Assembly: GCA_009781185.1 (NCBI GenBank)
Contig: WQYP01000006.1
Location: 1-62,898 of the forward strand
Origin: Phycisphaerales bacterium
GTDB taxonomy: Bacteria; Planctomycetota; Phycisphaerae; WQYP01
Direction of reading: 5' to 3'
Length of the DNA stretch: 62,898 bases
Shown piece after piece: positions 1 through 8,670 of the stretch. The translations under genes were made by a program, and so were the position numbers. Numbering within the stretch: the stretch's first letter is position 1; each line of letters opens with the position of its first letter. The notes below the pieces were generated by a model. The model was not told where the DNA came from. It ran no database searches and was given only the letters and a program-made list of their open reading frames with translations.

Positions 1-1
1 A

Positions 2-109
2 TGGGAAACGACTCGCAACGCAATCGCCACCAAGGTCGATTGGCAATTCACCACCGCTGACGCGCGGATCAAACTGCAAAAATTATATCCATCAATCCAG
101 GAGGAATAG
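2..109 (+). CDS. IS630-family transposase, C-terminal fragment (cut by window edge)
   Basis: An open frame enters from the left edge and stops with TAG at 107-109, giving 35 residues. They contain VDWQFTTADARIKL followed by QKLYPSI. This closely matches the conserved C-terminal end of IS630/DDE transposases (typically W-F/Y-T-T-A-D-A-R-I-K-L-x-x-L-Y-P). The catalytic DDE residues lie outside the window, so activity cannot be judged. A short inverted-repeat element begins six bases after the stop, as expected near an IS end. The family call rests on motif recognition only. Confidence 0.7.
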   Translation, partial: WETTRNAIATKVDWQFTTADARIKLQKLYPSIQEE

Positions 110-114
110 AGCAC

Positions 115-227
115 TAGAGCATTTTTCATGTGGTCGTGGTGTAATGACATGCGCAGGAAGCGAGAGCCAAAGCCCCGCATTGCCATGCGGGGCTCCAAAA
201 CGCTACGGGCGAGTGAAAAATGTTCTA
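115..227. repeat. 113-bp inverted-repeat element next to the IS630 end
   Basis: TAGAGCATTTTTCA (115-128) and TGAAAAATGTTCTA (214-227) are inverted repeats with one mismatch, and both ends carry the TA that IS630/Tc1 elements use as target. Inside (171-194) is a 24-bp hairpin with arms AGCCCCGCAT and ATGCGGGGCT; this hairpin recurs at 19795-19818, 36735-36758 and 46300-46323. The left copy may be the right terminus of the truncated IS; the whole may be a MITE-like derivative. It holds no credible gene. Confidence 0.5.
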
Positions 228-269
228 AAGCCGGGGCTATATGGGTTCATCAGAGGTCCCATTCGTCAT

Positions 270-1400
270 TCAAATTTCGTTATTCCTTCCAGCTTTTTGT
301 TCCCACCGCTCCACATCGCCCGTGAAATACCTGACGCGTTGCTTCTTATATTCCTTCGTTGAATACAATGCCGCATACTCCGTTACCCCGGTTTCGCGAG
401 AGATGGCGGCCAGCACTTCTTCACATCGCTCTGTCGTCGGTGCATGGACCATTGTGAACATATTGAACGGCCAATCCGGGTAACTTTGTCTCAAATAGCA
501 GTGACTCACCGCCTTGAACGCCGCTGCCGTTTTGCCGAAGGTTTCGTGGTCTTCCGGTTTGACCGTCCACGCGCCCATGGCGTTGGCTGAAATCCCTGCC
601 GCCCGATGTTTGAAAACTGCTGAGAATCGCCGGATCCATTTGCGTCTGAGAAAATCGCGGCCAGCTTCGAGCAGCGATTCCACAGTAACTCCGCTTTGTT
701 TTGCCCACACGGCGAAGGGCTCGGCCACTACTGGCAAATCCTGCTGCAGAATCCGAATGAACTTCTTTGCTTCATCTTCCAATTGCGGAGCATTGTGTGC
801 GATTGAGTCCGCTTTCGCCCCTACCGAGGCGACGGCGTTTTTGGGGGTGATGGTGTCCCACTGCGTCGCGTCCCCCCCCCCCACCGCCGTTTGCCGTGGG
901 CTAAAAGCTACGGTCCCTATCGGGGCCATGGGTTCAGGAGGCCAGTCGAACTTCACGCCGATCTTGAAGACCTTGATCGTCGGCATCATCCGAGTCGCTT
1001 CCGCTCCGCTCAGCCGATGCAGTATCTCCACCGTCTCTTCCAACCCCAGCTTCGATTCTGGCGGCACCGCCAGCGTATACCATAAATTAAACGCATGGTT
1101 ACGCTTATAATTGTGTGACACTCCCGGATGCAGATTGATGATCATCGCCGCCTCTTCGATTTTCTCCTCCGTTACCTTCGCTGCGACGAGGGAGGTTTGA
1201 TATCCCAGCGATCTGGAATCAAAAATCGCGCTGATTTGCCGAATGATTCCGCCCCCCCCTCCCCCCTCTTCGCCTTTCATCGCCTTCACACGGCGGAGCA
1301 CCTCGGCCTCGCTCGTCCCGATCGTTTTCCCGATCTCAAGGAACGGTCGCTCCGTCAGCGGAACCTCCGTCTGCAGAACATCCCATAACTTCCGATCCAC
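270..1400 (-). CDS. Fused siroheme decarboxylase (AhbA-AhbB / NirD-L type, Lrp/AsnC fold)
   Basis: 376 residues made of two Lrp/AsnC-like halves. The first (about 1-160) carries VSHNYKRNHAFNLWYT (94-109); the second (about 205-355) carries VSHCYLRQSYPDWPFN (298-313). These are the signature active-site motifs of AhbA/AhbB and NirDL siroheme decarboxylases, which convert siroheme to didecarboxysiroheme on the way to heme or heme d1. In most organisms the halves are separate proteins, so this is a natural fusion. The GTG start at 1398-1400 follows AAGGGTGACAG. Oddities: a poly-Gly tract at residues 46-51 inside domain 1, from a C8-T-C6 tract, and VGGG at 173-176 in the linker, from an 11-bp C run (872-882). 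The C-terminal NNEI and stop come from an intergenic-type repeat. The in vivo product (heme b or d1) cannot be told from this gene alone. Confidence 0.8.
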   Translation of the reverse strand: MDRKLWDVLQTEVPLTERPFLEIGKTIGTSEAEVLRRVKAMKGEEGGGGGGIIRQISAIFDSRSLGYQTSLVAAKVTEEKIEEAAMIINLHPGVSHNYKRNHAFNLWYTLAVPPESKLGLEETVEILHRLSGAEATRMMPTIKVFKIGVKFDWPPEPMAPIGTVAFSPRQTAVGGGDATQWDTITPKNAVASVGAKADSIAHNAPQLEDEAKKFIRILQQDLPVVAEPFAVWAKQSGVTVESLLEAGRDFLRRKWIRRFSAVFKHRAAGISANAMGAWTVKPEDHETFGKTAAAFKAVSHCYLRQSYPDWPFNMFTMVHAPTTERCEEVLAAISRETGVTEYAALYSTKEYKKQRVRYFTGDVERWEQKAGRNNEI

Positions 1401-1440
1401 CTGTCACCCTTTTTAACTTTTACCTTTTAATTTTTATTCT

Positions 1441-1986
1441 TTACTCGATCACGTGAAGCAGAGCACCGTCGATTTCCAAGCTGGTCGCCTGGCCGAGCAC
1501 GTCCACTTGCAGAATGAGCCGATCGCGTTTGAGGCGGCTTTCAATGATGCCTTGCAGTCCCATAAGCGGCCCTGAATGGACCTCGACCTTCACGCCGGTG
1601 CGAAGATAGGGATAAGGGTCCAACGGCACCGTATGGGTCAACGCGATCGACAGATTGCGAAGTTCCCATATAATCTTGTCTTGATCGGAAACGGGAATGA
1701 TGTGAGCGATCCGCTTGGTACGATCCACCTCGTAAAGGTCGTCGTTGGTTCCCTTGAGAAAAAGGTAGCCGGGGAAGAGGGGGAGTTTGACGGTGGTTTT
1801 TCGGCCGCCGTAGTTGCGAGCGACTTGGACCAGCGCCAGGAAATGGACGATGGATTTGGAGGAGAGCGTTTCAGCGACGGCCTTTTCCTGGCGGCTCTTG
1901 GTGTGCAGCAGAAACCATTTCCCGGGAAGCTCAGAGAGGGAGGAAAATGAAGTGGCCGCATTATAGGATGTCAATAAATGAGACAT
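1441..1986 (-). CDS. Specialised NusG-family transcription antiterminator (RfaH/UpxY/LoaP-like)
   Basis: 181 residues with a NusG N-terminal domain (GKWFLLHTKSRQEKAVAETL near the start, then LPLFPGYLFLKG) and a C-terminal KOW-like segment (LRTGVKVEVHSGPLMGLQGI). The PLFPGYLF motif is typical of NusG paralogues that bind RNA polymerase. I chose the ATG at 1984-1986 because GGAAGG precedes it; a TTG 30 bp upstream has no clear ribosome site. Specialised NusG paralogues commonly allow full transcription of long polysaccharide operons. The 30-kb exopolysaccharide locus that starts 1.7 kb away on the other strand is the obvious candidate target (inference). Housekeeping NusG is less likely, as no secE or ribosomal protein genes are adjacent. 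Confidence 0.8.
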   Translation of the reverse strand: MSHLLTSYNAATSFSSLSELPGKWFLLHTKSRQEKAVAETLSSKSIVHFLALVQVARNYGGRKTTVKLPLFPGYLFLKGTNDDLYEVDRTKRIAHIIPVSDQDKIIWELRNLSIALTHTVPLDPYPYLRTGVKVEVHSGPLMGLQGIIESRLKRDRLILQVDVLGQATSLEIDGALLHVIE

Positions 1987-2531
1987 GAACCTTCCATTAT
2001 ATTTGTGTTTTTCCAATTCGCGTCTTTCAAACGCGTTGTTATTTTATACACCCAATGACGTTGGGACGGCAAGCGGAGGGGAGGCAAAGCGGACGTCGGG
2101 ATGGCAATTTGGGAAGGCCGGGGAGATTGCGGTACAGACTCAGCAAGGTCGTTGATTAAAATCTACATTGCTTGTTTCTGTTAAAGCTGGACATAAGCCC
2201 ATAATAGGGATGCGATGGGGAGTGACCTTCGTCTTTTATCACTCTGATGGCGTTCAAACAGCGGAAAATTTTCTTGCAAAAATGGTTTGCCTCATTGCGG
2301 GGTTGTGATATGTTTCCATACCTTCTTCGTGAGACACGGGGGGGCAGGCTTGCGGCCGCTTGTTGTTTTAGTGGATCGCTCCCAGAAAGTATCGGTTTGT
2401 TTGCCGAGCGGCTTCGCGCGTCGCGGAGTCGTCGTCCAGGTTGAATGATTGACTCCACTGACGGACTTGCGGTGGGTTCGTCCTGTAATAAGTGGCCATG
2501 TATTTTCATCTTATATAAAGGAAACATAGCG
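1987..2531. other. Intergenic region between nusG-like gene and VPLPA-CTERM gene
   Basis: About 545 bp separate two divergent genes. Short ORFs here lack ribosome sites and recognisable motifs. A TTGACT hexamer at 2449-2454 lies 83 bp before the next start, close to the spacing (about 90 bp) of the TTGACA boxes of the two paralogues at 34-36 kb. The four-copy 14-bp array found upstream of those paralogues is not visible. The promoters of both flanking genes presumably lie here. Confidence 0.4.
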
Positions 2532-3344
2532 ATGAGAACAAGACGTAACATGACAATGATCGCATGCGTGCTCGCCATGGCGGCAAGTGCCGGGGCGACG
2601 TACGCGGACAGTGTGAACATGACTTATATTGGCCCCACGGGCGGCGTTGGCACCTCGGGCGGCAAGGCCATCAGCAATCACTGGACTATCAATGGCGTGT
2701 CGAGTTCGAACAATACCACCGCCGCTCTTTATCAATTCACGGTGAACTCGGTCTCCGGCGGGAATCCGTTGGCTCTCAGTCAGGGTGACACCGTCACGGC
2801 CGCGTGCATTGATATCACTCACGGGATCAGTCCAAGTTCAACCAATTATAACGTCGAACAAGTGACGACCTCGACAGTCATTAATAATGGCATTAATGGC
2901 ACCAACAGCATGAATGCCAATCAGATCGAGGCGCTGACTTATCTGTTTTCGAAGTACCTGAATACCGCGATCGCCGCCGGGGAGGGCGCAGAGTTCCAGG
3001 TGGCTGTCTGGGATATTCTTTACAATGGTGATGGCACCAGTTTGGGGACCAACACGAGCTATTCTTATGATGGCACCACTGTCAATACGACTACGGCGTC
3101 CAACTGGGCGACTGATGCGGCTAACTTTGCATTGGCGAACCCGGGCGCCAACATCGGCATGGATCTGTACGCTATCATTGACGCCAATGGTATCACCCAA
3201 AGCTTTGGCGTCGTCATCCCCGCCGATAAAGGAGGTGTTGCGGTTCCGTTGCCCGCAAGCGCGAGCATGGGTCTTGTAATGCTCGGCTCCTTGGGCGGTT
3301 TCGCTGGACTGCGGAATATCCGTCGGCGTTCGGCGAAGGCCTAA
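2532..3344 (+). CDS. VPLPA-CTERM exported surface protein, paralogue 1
   Basis: 270 residues with three visible parts: a signal peptide (MRTRRN, a hydrophobic run, cleavage after ATYA), a secreted domain rich in Ser, Thr, Asn and Gly, and a C-terminal sorting tail VPLPASASMG followed by a hydrophobic stretch and the basic cluster RNIRRR. The tail is the VPLPA variant of the PEP-CTERM signal recognised by exosortases. Start ATG at 2532 is preceded by AAAGGAAA. Two paralogues at 33.7 and 34.9 kb share a conserved Cys in ACIDITH/VCIDLTH and the motif EFQVAVWDILYNG, reminiscent of Cys-Gln thioester adhesin domains. It has its own terminator. Likely a component of the cell surface or extracellular matrix; the exact role is unknown. 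Confidence 0.8.
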   Translation: MRTRRNMTMIACVLAMAASAGATYADSVNMTYIGPTGGVGTSGGKAISNHWTINGVSSSNNTTAALYQFTVNSVSGGNPLALSQGDTVTAACIDITHGISPSSTNYNVEQVTTSTVINNGINGTNSMNANQIEALTYLFSKYLNTAIAAGEGAEFQVAVWDILYNGDGTSLGTNTSYSYDGTTVNTTTASNWATDAANFALANPGANIGMDLYAIIDANGITQSFGVVIPADKGGVAVPLPASASMGLVMLGSLGGFAGLRNIRRRSAKA

Positions 3345-3382
3345 TTGCCACGGAATAGCATCTCGGCTATCCCATAAAAAAC

Positions 3383-3423
3383 AGGCAGGTACGAAGATGA
3401 GAATTTCGTACCTGCCTTTTTTT
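3383..3423 (+). terminator. Intrinsic terminator of VPLPA-CTERM paralogue 1
   Basis: A perfect 13-bp stem, AGGCAGGTACGAA (3383-3395) with its complement at 3405-3417, is followed by a run of seven T. It lies 39 bp after the stop codon. The core AGGCAGGTACG hairpin recurs after both other VPLPA-CTERM paralogues, at 33630-33664 and 34812-34850. Confidence 0.85.
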
Positions 3424-3681
3424 GTGAAGAGTGAATGATGGATGCCCATGGCACAACTCCATGCAACAATCCGGGGGAAAACCCCCGGCAAAACCGGGGG
3501 TTGACGGTAATTCTGGACAAAGCGTTAAAGTAGGGAATCCTTCACTCCGAAACTTTATTCCAGAGGCGGGAACGAGCGGCAGGGGCCGCAGTGGGGCCGG
3601 TCTGGTCGCTCAAGTCGATTGCTCAGGCGCAGTCGACGGGGACGGAGTCTCGACTGAATTTCCAAGATTGGCGATATTTTT
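3424..3681. other. Leader region before the exopolysaccharide locus
   Basis: About 260 bp with a strong GC hairpin (CCGGGGG at 3472-3478 with CCCCCGG at 3482-3488, then a further CCGGGGG). No promoter hexamers are convincing. The promoter of the downstream 30-kb locus should be here, and a structured leader would suit NusG-like antitermination (inference). No gene is seen. Confidence 0.4.
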
Positions 3682-4437
3682 ATGAAACTCATTGACTATT
3701 TCGACAAGTTGTGCATTGTTCATCTGCCAAATCGGGAGGACCGATATCGGGCGTTGGAACATGAGTTACGGGTGCTGGGGATCGATATTTGCGGCCCCAA
3801 GGTGCAGGTTCCGCCCGCGCCGATGCCGGCCGACGCAAACGGGTATCAATCGAAAGGCGTCCATGGCAACTTCCTCAGCCACTACGAAATACTGCGCGAC
3901 GCTTTGAAGGACGGGGTAGAAAGTGTCTGGGTTCTCGAAGACGACGCGATTTTCAGCCGGTATATGGTGTCCGAACAGGAGCGGACGGTGGATGTTTTAA
4001 GCAGCATGCCGTGGGGACTCTGCTATTTTGGCCACACGTTGAGGCGGGAATTGAAAGGGGCTGAGAGGGGTTGGGTGCCGTTCTCCGGGCCGTTCTGCTG
4101 GGCTCATTGTTATGCGGTGCATTCGCGTACTTTGGCACGGTTGGTGAGCTATATGGAAGAGACGATGGAGAATCCGCCAGGACATCCGCGAGGAGGGCGT
4201 CTGTATATAGATGCGGCCTATACACTCTTCCGCCAAATGAATCCGGACGTGCTTTCGCTCGTCGCCAATCCGGTGATGTCGGTGCAGAAGGGTTCGCCCA
4301 GCAGCATCTCGGAAAGAAAGTGGTACGATCACTTTCGGTTTGGACGACTGGTAGCAAATGCAGCGCGGGCAGGGAGAGACGAATGCTGGCGTCGAACAGG
4401 CTGGTATGCGTGCGGATCAGGGACAGTCGATTTGTAA
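3682..4437 (+). CDS. Glycosyltransferase family 25
   Basis: 251 residues. The N-terminus (CIVHLPNREDR) and the acidic motif VLEDDAIF (84-91) are the hallmarks of GT25 glycosyltransferases (LPS/EPS galactosyl- or glucosyltransferases); HGNFLSHYEILRDAL at about 61-75 is also typical of this family. It is soluble and probably works at the cytoplasmic face on a lipid-linked glycan. First gene of the co-directional exopolysaccharide locus; the Wzx gene follows after 33 bp. The sugar donor cannot be predicted. No strong ribosome site precedes the ATG, although no better start is available. Confidence 0.8.
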   Translation: MKLIDYFDKLCIVHLPNREDRYRALEHELRVLGIDICGPKVQVPPAPMPADANGYQSKGVHGNFLSHYEILRDALKDGVESVWVLEDDAIFSRYMVSEQERTVDVLSSMPWGLCYFGHTLRRELKGAERGWVPFSGPFCWAHCYAVHSRTLARLVSYMEETMENPPGHPRGGRLYIDAAYTLFRQMNPDVLSLVANPVMSVQKGSPSSISERKWYDHFRFGRLVANAARAGRDECWRRTGWYACGSGTVDL

Positions 4438-4470
4438 GAATTCATCGCGGAATTTGTCGGTTTGTGATTC

Positions 4471-6012
4471 ATGTCCGATATTGTAACTGAGCGGGGTACG
4501 GAATCTGCCATTCCCTCCCAACTTGCGGGCGGCGATAGTCTGCGATCGCGTATGTTATCGGCCGGTGTGTGGTCGCTGACGAGCTATGCGGGGTCGCAGA
4601 TCATTCGACTCGGGTCGAACATGATCATGACCCGCCTGCTGCTGCGAGAGGATTTCGGCCTTTTCACGCTGGTGACGACATATCAGGTCGGTATCACCAT
4701 GTTTTCCGATGTCGGGCTTAACGCGTATTTGTTCCAGAGCCAGAAAGCGCACGATCGGAAGTTTGCTGATGGGATTTGGACCCTTTGTTTTCTCCGCGGT
4801 TTGATCGTGTGGATGGTGGCGTTGGCTCTGGCATGGCCTATGGCGAAACTTTATAACCATCCGAACCTGTTTCCAATATTGGCCATCAATTCCATTGGTT
4901 TATTGATCAATACGCTGCAAGCAACGAAGCTTACTTTGGCCAGCCGGGATCTCAAGCAAAAGGAACTTGCTGTTTTCGGAATAGCTAACCAGACGATCGG
5001 AATCGTTATCCTGATCGCATTGGCCTGGTGGTTCCGATCGGTCTGGGCGCTGGTGATTGGGGGATTGGCGGGCGATCTGATTCGTGTGGCGGCAAGTCAA
5101 TGGTGCTTTCCTGGGGAACGTAATCGCTGGCGCTGGGACCCGGCCATTGCACAGGAACTGCAACACTTCTCGAAATGGGTCTATATCGGGTCAGTCATGA
5201 CTTTTATCGGCGGCCAGGCGGATCGGTTGATTCTAGGCAAGATCATGCCGCTTGAATTTTTGGGGCTCTATGGGCTTGCCATGAACTTTGCAACGTTGCC
5301 GTTGTCGCTGGTCCAGCAGGGGAGCGGCTTGCTTTCGCCCATCGTCGTACAACTCCGCCACAGCAACGACTCGACGATGCAGGAGAAACTTCAACAGGCT
5401 CGCTTCCTGCTGCTTAAGGCGGGTGCGATCCTGGTGGCGGTGATGTGCGTCAGTGCGCCGGCATTTTACGGTTTGCTCTACGATCCAAGATGGCACGAGG
5501 CGGGCATACTCGCGGCTCTTCTGGGGCTGAATATCTGGGCCAGTGTTTTGGGCGCTTCGATGAATGGGATCTTGATCGCCTTTGGCGATGCGAAGGCCGC
5601 AGCGAACGTATCGATGATGAGGGTCCTCGGCGCACTCGTTGGAATCGGGCTGGGATACTGGCTCGGTGGACTATACGGATTCGTCCTTGGAACGGCAGGG
5701 GCGGGATTGGCAACATATGTTGTCGAGTGCATTGCTCTGAGACGCTGGAAGTTAACTCTTGGATGGTCCGATATGCCGTTTTCATTCGAATGTGCCATAT
5801 ACATCGCGATGGGATGGACAGTGCTTATTTTACTGCATTGGAGCCCGATCGAACTATCCATGCGGTGCGCCAGCGTGTTGGCGACGATCATGCTCTGTGC
5901 ATGGATCGCTTATCGCGAACGAAACATGTTCCCGAGGCTGATGGGACCGATTCGAACGCACTTGTCCGGTGTCGGCTCAGTCTGTAAGAACTGGGTGGCG
6001 GCGATGCTATGA
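4471..6012 (+). CDS. Wzx-type polysaccharide flippase (MOP superfamily)
   Basis: 513 residues, almost entirely hydrophobic, with about 12-14 predicted helices. The N-terminus (SAGVWSLTSYAGSQIIRLGSNMI) and the DLKQKELAVFGI region match the lipopolysaccharide biosynthesis/oligosaccharide flippase family. It would move undecaprenyl-linked repeat units across the inner membrane for polymerisation. Its stop overlaps the next gene (polymerase-like) by 4 bp, fitting a Wzx/Wzy-dependent pathway. No sequence defects seen. Confidence 0.85.
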   Translation: MSDIVTERGTESAIPSQLAGGDSLRSRMLSAGVWSLTSYAGSQIIRLGSNMIMTRLLLREDFGLFTLVTTYQVGITMFSDVGLNAYLFQSQKAHDRKFADGIWTLCFLRGLIVWMVALALAWPMAKLYNHPNLFPILAINSIGLLINTLQATKLTLASRDLKQKELAVFGIANQTIGIVILIALAWWFRSVWALVIGGLAGDLIRVAASQWCFPGERNRWRWDPAIAQELQHFSKWVYIGSVMTFIGGQADRLILGKIMPLEFLGLYGLAMNFATLPLSLVQQGSGLLSPIVVQLRHSNDSTMQEKLQQARFLLLKAGAILVAVMCVSAPAFYGLLYDPRWHEAGILAALLGLNIWASVLGASMNGILIAFGDAKAAANVSMMRVLGALVGIGLGYWLGGLYGFVLGTAGAGLATYVVECIALRRWKLTLGWSDMPFSFECAIYIAMGWTVLILLHWSPIELSMRCASVLATIMLCAWIAYRERNMFPRLMGPIRTHLSGVGSVCKNWVAAML

Positions 6013-7472
6013 ATATGCTGGTTCCCATAGCGATGTTCGGGTGGATTCCTGTGGTATTGGGTCTTTTTTGGCTCCTACCACCCAGGCGAGCGGTGATCGT
6101 CGCATTCCTGTTCGCGTGGCTGTTTTTACCGATGGCCGAATACAAAGTGCCGGGGATCACGGCTTACACCAAGATGACCGCAACATGCGCGGGTGTCATG
6201 CTGGCGGCATGCTTATTTGATGGTCAGCGACTGCTCACGTTTTTGCCGAAATTGCTGGATCTGCCGATGGCGGTCTGGTGTCTATGCCCGTTTGCCTCCT
6301 CGATCAGCAATGATCTCGACGTGTATGATGGCTGTTCTGCTGTTGCGTATCAGACGATCACCTGGGGCTTGCCGTACTTGATCGGGCGTTTGTACTTCAC
6401 CGATCTGGAGAGTCTGAAGGAATTAGCGATTGGCATTGTTACCAGTGGTTTAGTGTATGTACCGCTGTGCCTTTTCGAAGTCAAGATGAGCCCGCAATTG
6501 CATACGATGGTTTACGGGTATTACCAACATAGTTTTTTGCAGGTCATTCGCTTTGGAGGATGGCGACCGACTGTTTTTATGCAGCACGGACTCATGGTGG
6601 GGATGTGGATGTCAATGGCCTCGATGGTAGGAATATGGCTGTGGTATACGAAGGCGTTGAGGAAGCTCTGGGGGATGCCGGTGGAGTGGCTAATGTTTGC
6701 AGTGGCGGTGACAACGACGTTGTGCAAGCGGCCCATTGAGGCGCTCAAGAAGCTCTGGATCATGCCGGTGGGATGGCTGATGCTCTACTTGCTGGTGACG
6801 ACCGTGCTATGCAAATCCACCGGGGCGTTGGCGTTGCTGGCGGGAGGACTTGGAACGCTCTATTTCGCACGGCGGATGCACTCATCGGCGGTGCTGTGGT
6901 GCCTGGTGGCATGCGCTCCGCTCTATATAGGATTGAGAACGAGCGGGTTGTGGTCCGGGGAAAATTTGATCACGTTGACGGAGCGATGGACCAACGCCGA
7001 GCGAGCCGAATCGCTGGAATTCCGGATGCACAACGAAAATCTGTTGGCGGCCAAAGCGATGCAACGCCCCGTTTTTGGCTGGGGCGGATGGGGAAGGAAT
7101 CAGGTGGAAAACGATGAAGGAAAGGATGAGACGGTTGCGGATGGGCTTTGGATCATCACCCTGGGAACGACAGGTCTGGTGGGGCTGACTGCGTTGACCA
7201 CAATGATCCTGCTGCCGGTGGTTCTGTTCCTGCGGCGTTGGCCTGCGAAGAGCTGGTCGCAACCTGCGGTGGCGCCGGCGGCGGTGCTGGCCGTCATGCT
7301 TGCTTTGTACATGATTGACAACATTCTCAATGCGATGATCAATCCGATTTTTGTGATGACGGCGGGCGGCATGGGCGGCGTGATGTCGGCCCAGGCTTGC
7401 CGGGCGGACGCGGCGCTGGGGCGGGGATGCGAAAATTTGCCACAAATGGGATATATCGGACATGGCGTTTGA
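6009..7472 (+). CDS. O-antigen ligase/polymerase-like membrane protein (Wzy candidate)
   Basis: 487 residues with about 11-12 hydrophobic segments and a soluble loop around residues 335-375 that contains RPVFGWGGWGRNQ, typical of the Wzy_C/O-antigen ligase family. In a Wzx/Wzy locus it is the best candidate polymerase. Residues 216-244 and 245-273 are tandem copies of 29 residues (17 identical; both contain KLW-MPV-WLM), arising from an 87-bp duplication at 6654-6827 that adds an extra hydrophobic segment. That would flip downstream topology unless a copy stays out of the membrane. Overlaps the flippase stop (ATGA) and the next glycosyltransferase. Confidence 0.75.
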   Translation: MNMLVPIAMFGWIPVVLGLFWLLPPRRAVIVAFLFAWLFLPMAEYKVPGITAYTKMTATCAGVMLAACLFDGQRLLTFLPKLLDLPMAVWCLCPFASSISNDLDVYDGCSAVAYQTITWGLPYLIGRLYFTDLESLKELAIGIVTSGLVYVPLCLFEVKMSPQLHTMVYGYYQHSFLQVIRFGGWRPTVFMQHGLMVGMWMSMASMVGIWLWYTKALRKLWGMPVEWLMFAVAVTTTLCKRPIEALKKLWIMPVGWLMLYLLVTTVLCKSTGALALLAGGLGTLYFARRMHSSAVLWCLVACAPLYIGLRTSGLWSGENLITLTERWTNAERAESLEFRMHNENLLAAKAMQRPVFGWGGWGRNQVENDEGKDETVADGLWIITLGTTGLVGLTALTTMILLPVVLFLRRWPAKSWSQPAVAPAAVLAVMLALYMIDNILNAMINPIFVMTAGGMGGVMSAQACRADAALGRGCENLPQMGYIGHGV

Positions 7473-8670
7473 TAAGAGTTTACATATGAGAAAGACACGA
7501 GTATTGACGCTTTTTCCCGTTCACTGCAACGACGCGTGGGTGAGCCATATCTGCCTTTCGCTCTGCGAGCACACGCAGAGGCCAGATATGGATGTATGCA
7601 TGGTCGTACCTTCCGCCTCGAAAGCGGGGCGTCGGCCATTTCTCATGCAGGCCATTTCGCCGCTCTGGCAGGCGATTGGTTACCGCGTCGACCAGTGGTG
7701 GCCATGTGTCAATCGGTTTACGGAATGGCGATTCGAGCGGCTTATGGAGGAAGGGGATATTGTCCATCTGTGGCCGGGCGTTTCGATTCATTTGTACCGG
7801 GCAATCAAGCGACGAGGAGGGGATGGGCGTTTGGTGACGGAGCGAATTAATTGTCACCGGGCGACGACGCGGCGGATTCTGGATGAAGCGTACGCACGGA
7901 TGGGGTGGCGGCCATCGCACGGGATCACGGATGCCGCCATCCAGGACGAACGCGATAAGTTGGCTCTCACGGATTGGGTCTTCAGCCCCAGTCCGCTCGT
8001 GACCAAGTCGATGCGAGACAATGGCGTGCCAACCGAGAAAATTCTCTCCTCCAGCTATGGATGGGACCCCTCCAGGTTTGCGGGAGACCACAAGGCGCTG
8101 CAGCCCATCGATGGCGTGACGGTCGCTTTTGTGGGACGCGTCTGTGTCAGAAAAGGGGCGCACCTGCTGCTGGATGCCTGGTCGAAAGCCGGCATACGCG
8201 GCAGGTTGGTTCTGGCGGGGACCATTGAAACGGACATCACCGAGCATTGTGCGGATCATCTCAATCGGTCCGATGTGGTATGCCTCGGACACGTGAGCGA
8301 TGCCCCGGCAGTTTTTCGCTCGGCAGATATTTTTGTTTTTCCCTCTCTGGAGGAGGGCAGTCCGCTGGTCATGTACGAAGCGTGTGGCTGTGGACTGCCG
8401 AGTGTTCTTTCGCCCATGGCTGCCGGAGAGGTGGCTCGCGATGGACAGGAATCGCTGGTGCGGGATTCTTATGATGGCGAGGCGTGGGTCGACGCCCTGC
8501 GACAATTGGCGGGCGATGCGGAACTTCGCCGGCAGATCGGAGAGGCTGCTCGCCAACGTGCTCAGAACTATACATGGGAACGTGTAGGCAATAGACGTGG
8601 AGCCATGTTGCTGGAGTTGATCGGCGAGTGTGAGCGGTCCGTGGCAATACCTCTGGTGGAAATCGCCTGA
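7462..8670 (+). CDS. Glycosyltransferase family 4 (GT-B)
   Basis: 402 residues with a GT-B layout. The C-terminal half has VAFVGRVCVRKGAHLLLDAW and the nucleotide-sugar binding segment FPSLEEGSPLVMYEACGCG at about 294-312, including the E-x7-E motif (EEGSPLVMYE) of GT4 retaining enzymes. It probably adds one sugar to the lipid-linked repeat unit. The start overlaps the polymerase gene by 11 bp; an alternative ATG at 7486 (MRKTRVLTLF), with TAAGAG upstream, is equally plausible. Donor and acceptor unknown. Confidence 0.8.
   Translation: MAFDKSLHMRKTRVLTLFPVHCNDAWVSHICLSLCEHTQRPDMDVCMVVPSASKAGRRPFLMQAISPLWQAIGYRVDQWWPCVNRFTEWRFERLMEEGDIVHLWPGVSIHLYRAIKRRGGDGRLVTERINCHRATTRRILDEAYARMGWRPSHGITDAAIQDERDKLALTDWVFSPSPLVTKSMRDNGVPTEKILSSSYGWDPSRFAGDHKALQPIDGVTVAFVGRVCVRKGAHLLLDAWSKAGIRGRLVLAGTIETDITEHCADHLNRSDVVCLGHVSDAPAVFRSADIFVFPSLEEGSPLVMYEACGCGLPSVLSPMAAGEVARDGQESLVRDSYDGEAWVDALRQLAGDAELRRQIGEAARQRAQNYTWERVGNRRGAMLLELIGECERSVAIPLVEIA

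Noticed and set aside
2156..2620. 154-residue ORF on the minus strand upstream of VPLPA-CTERM paralogue 1
   Set aside because: No ribosome site or family motif; overlaps the start of a well-supported gene and reads as chance coding in an intergenic region.
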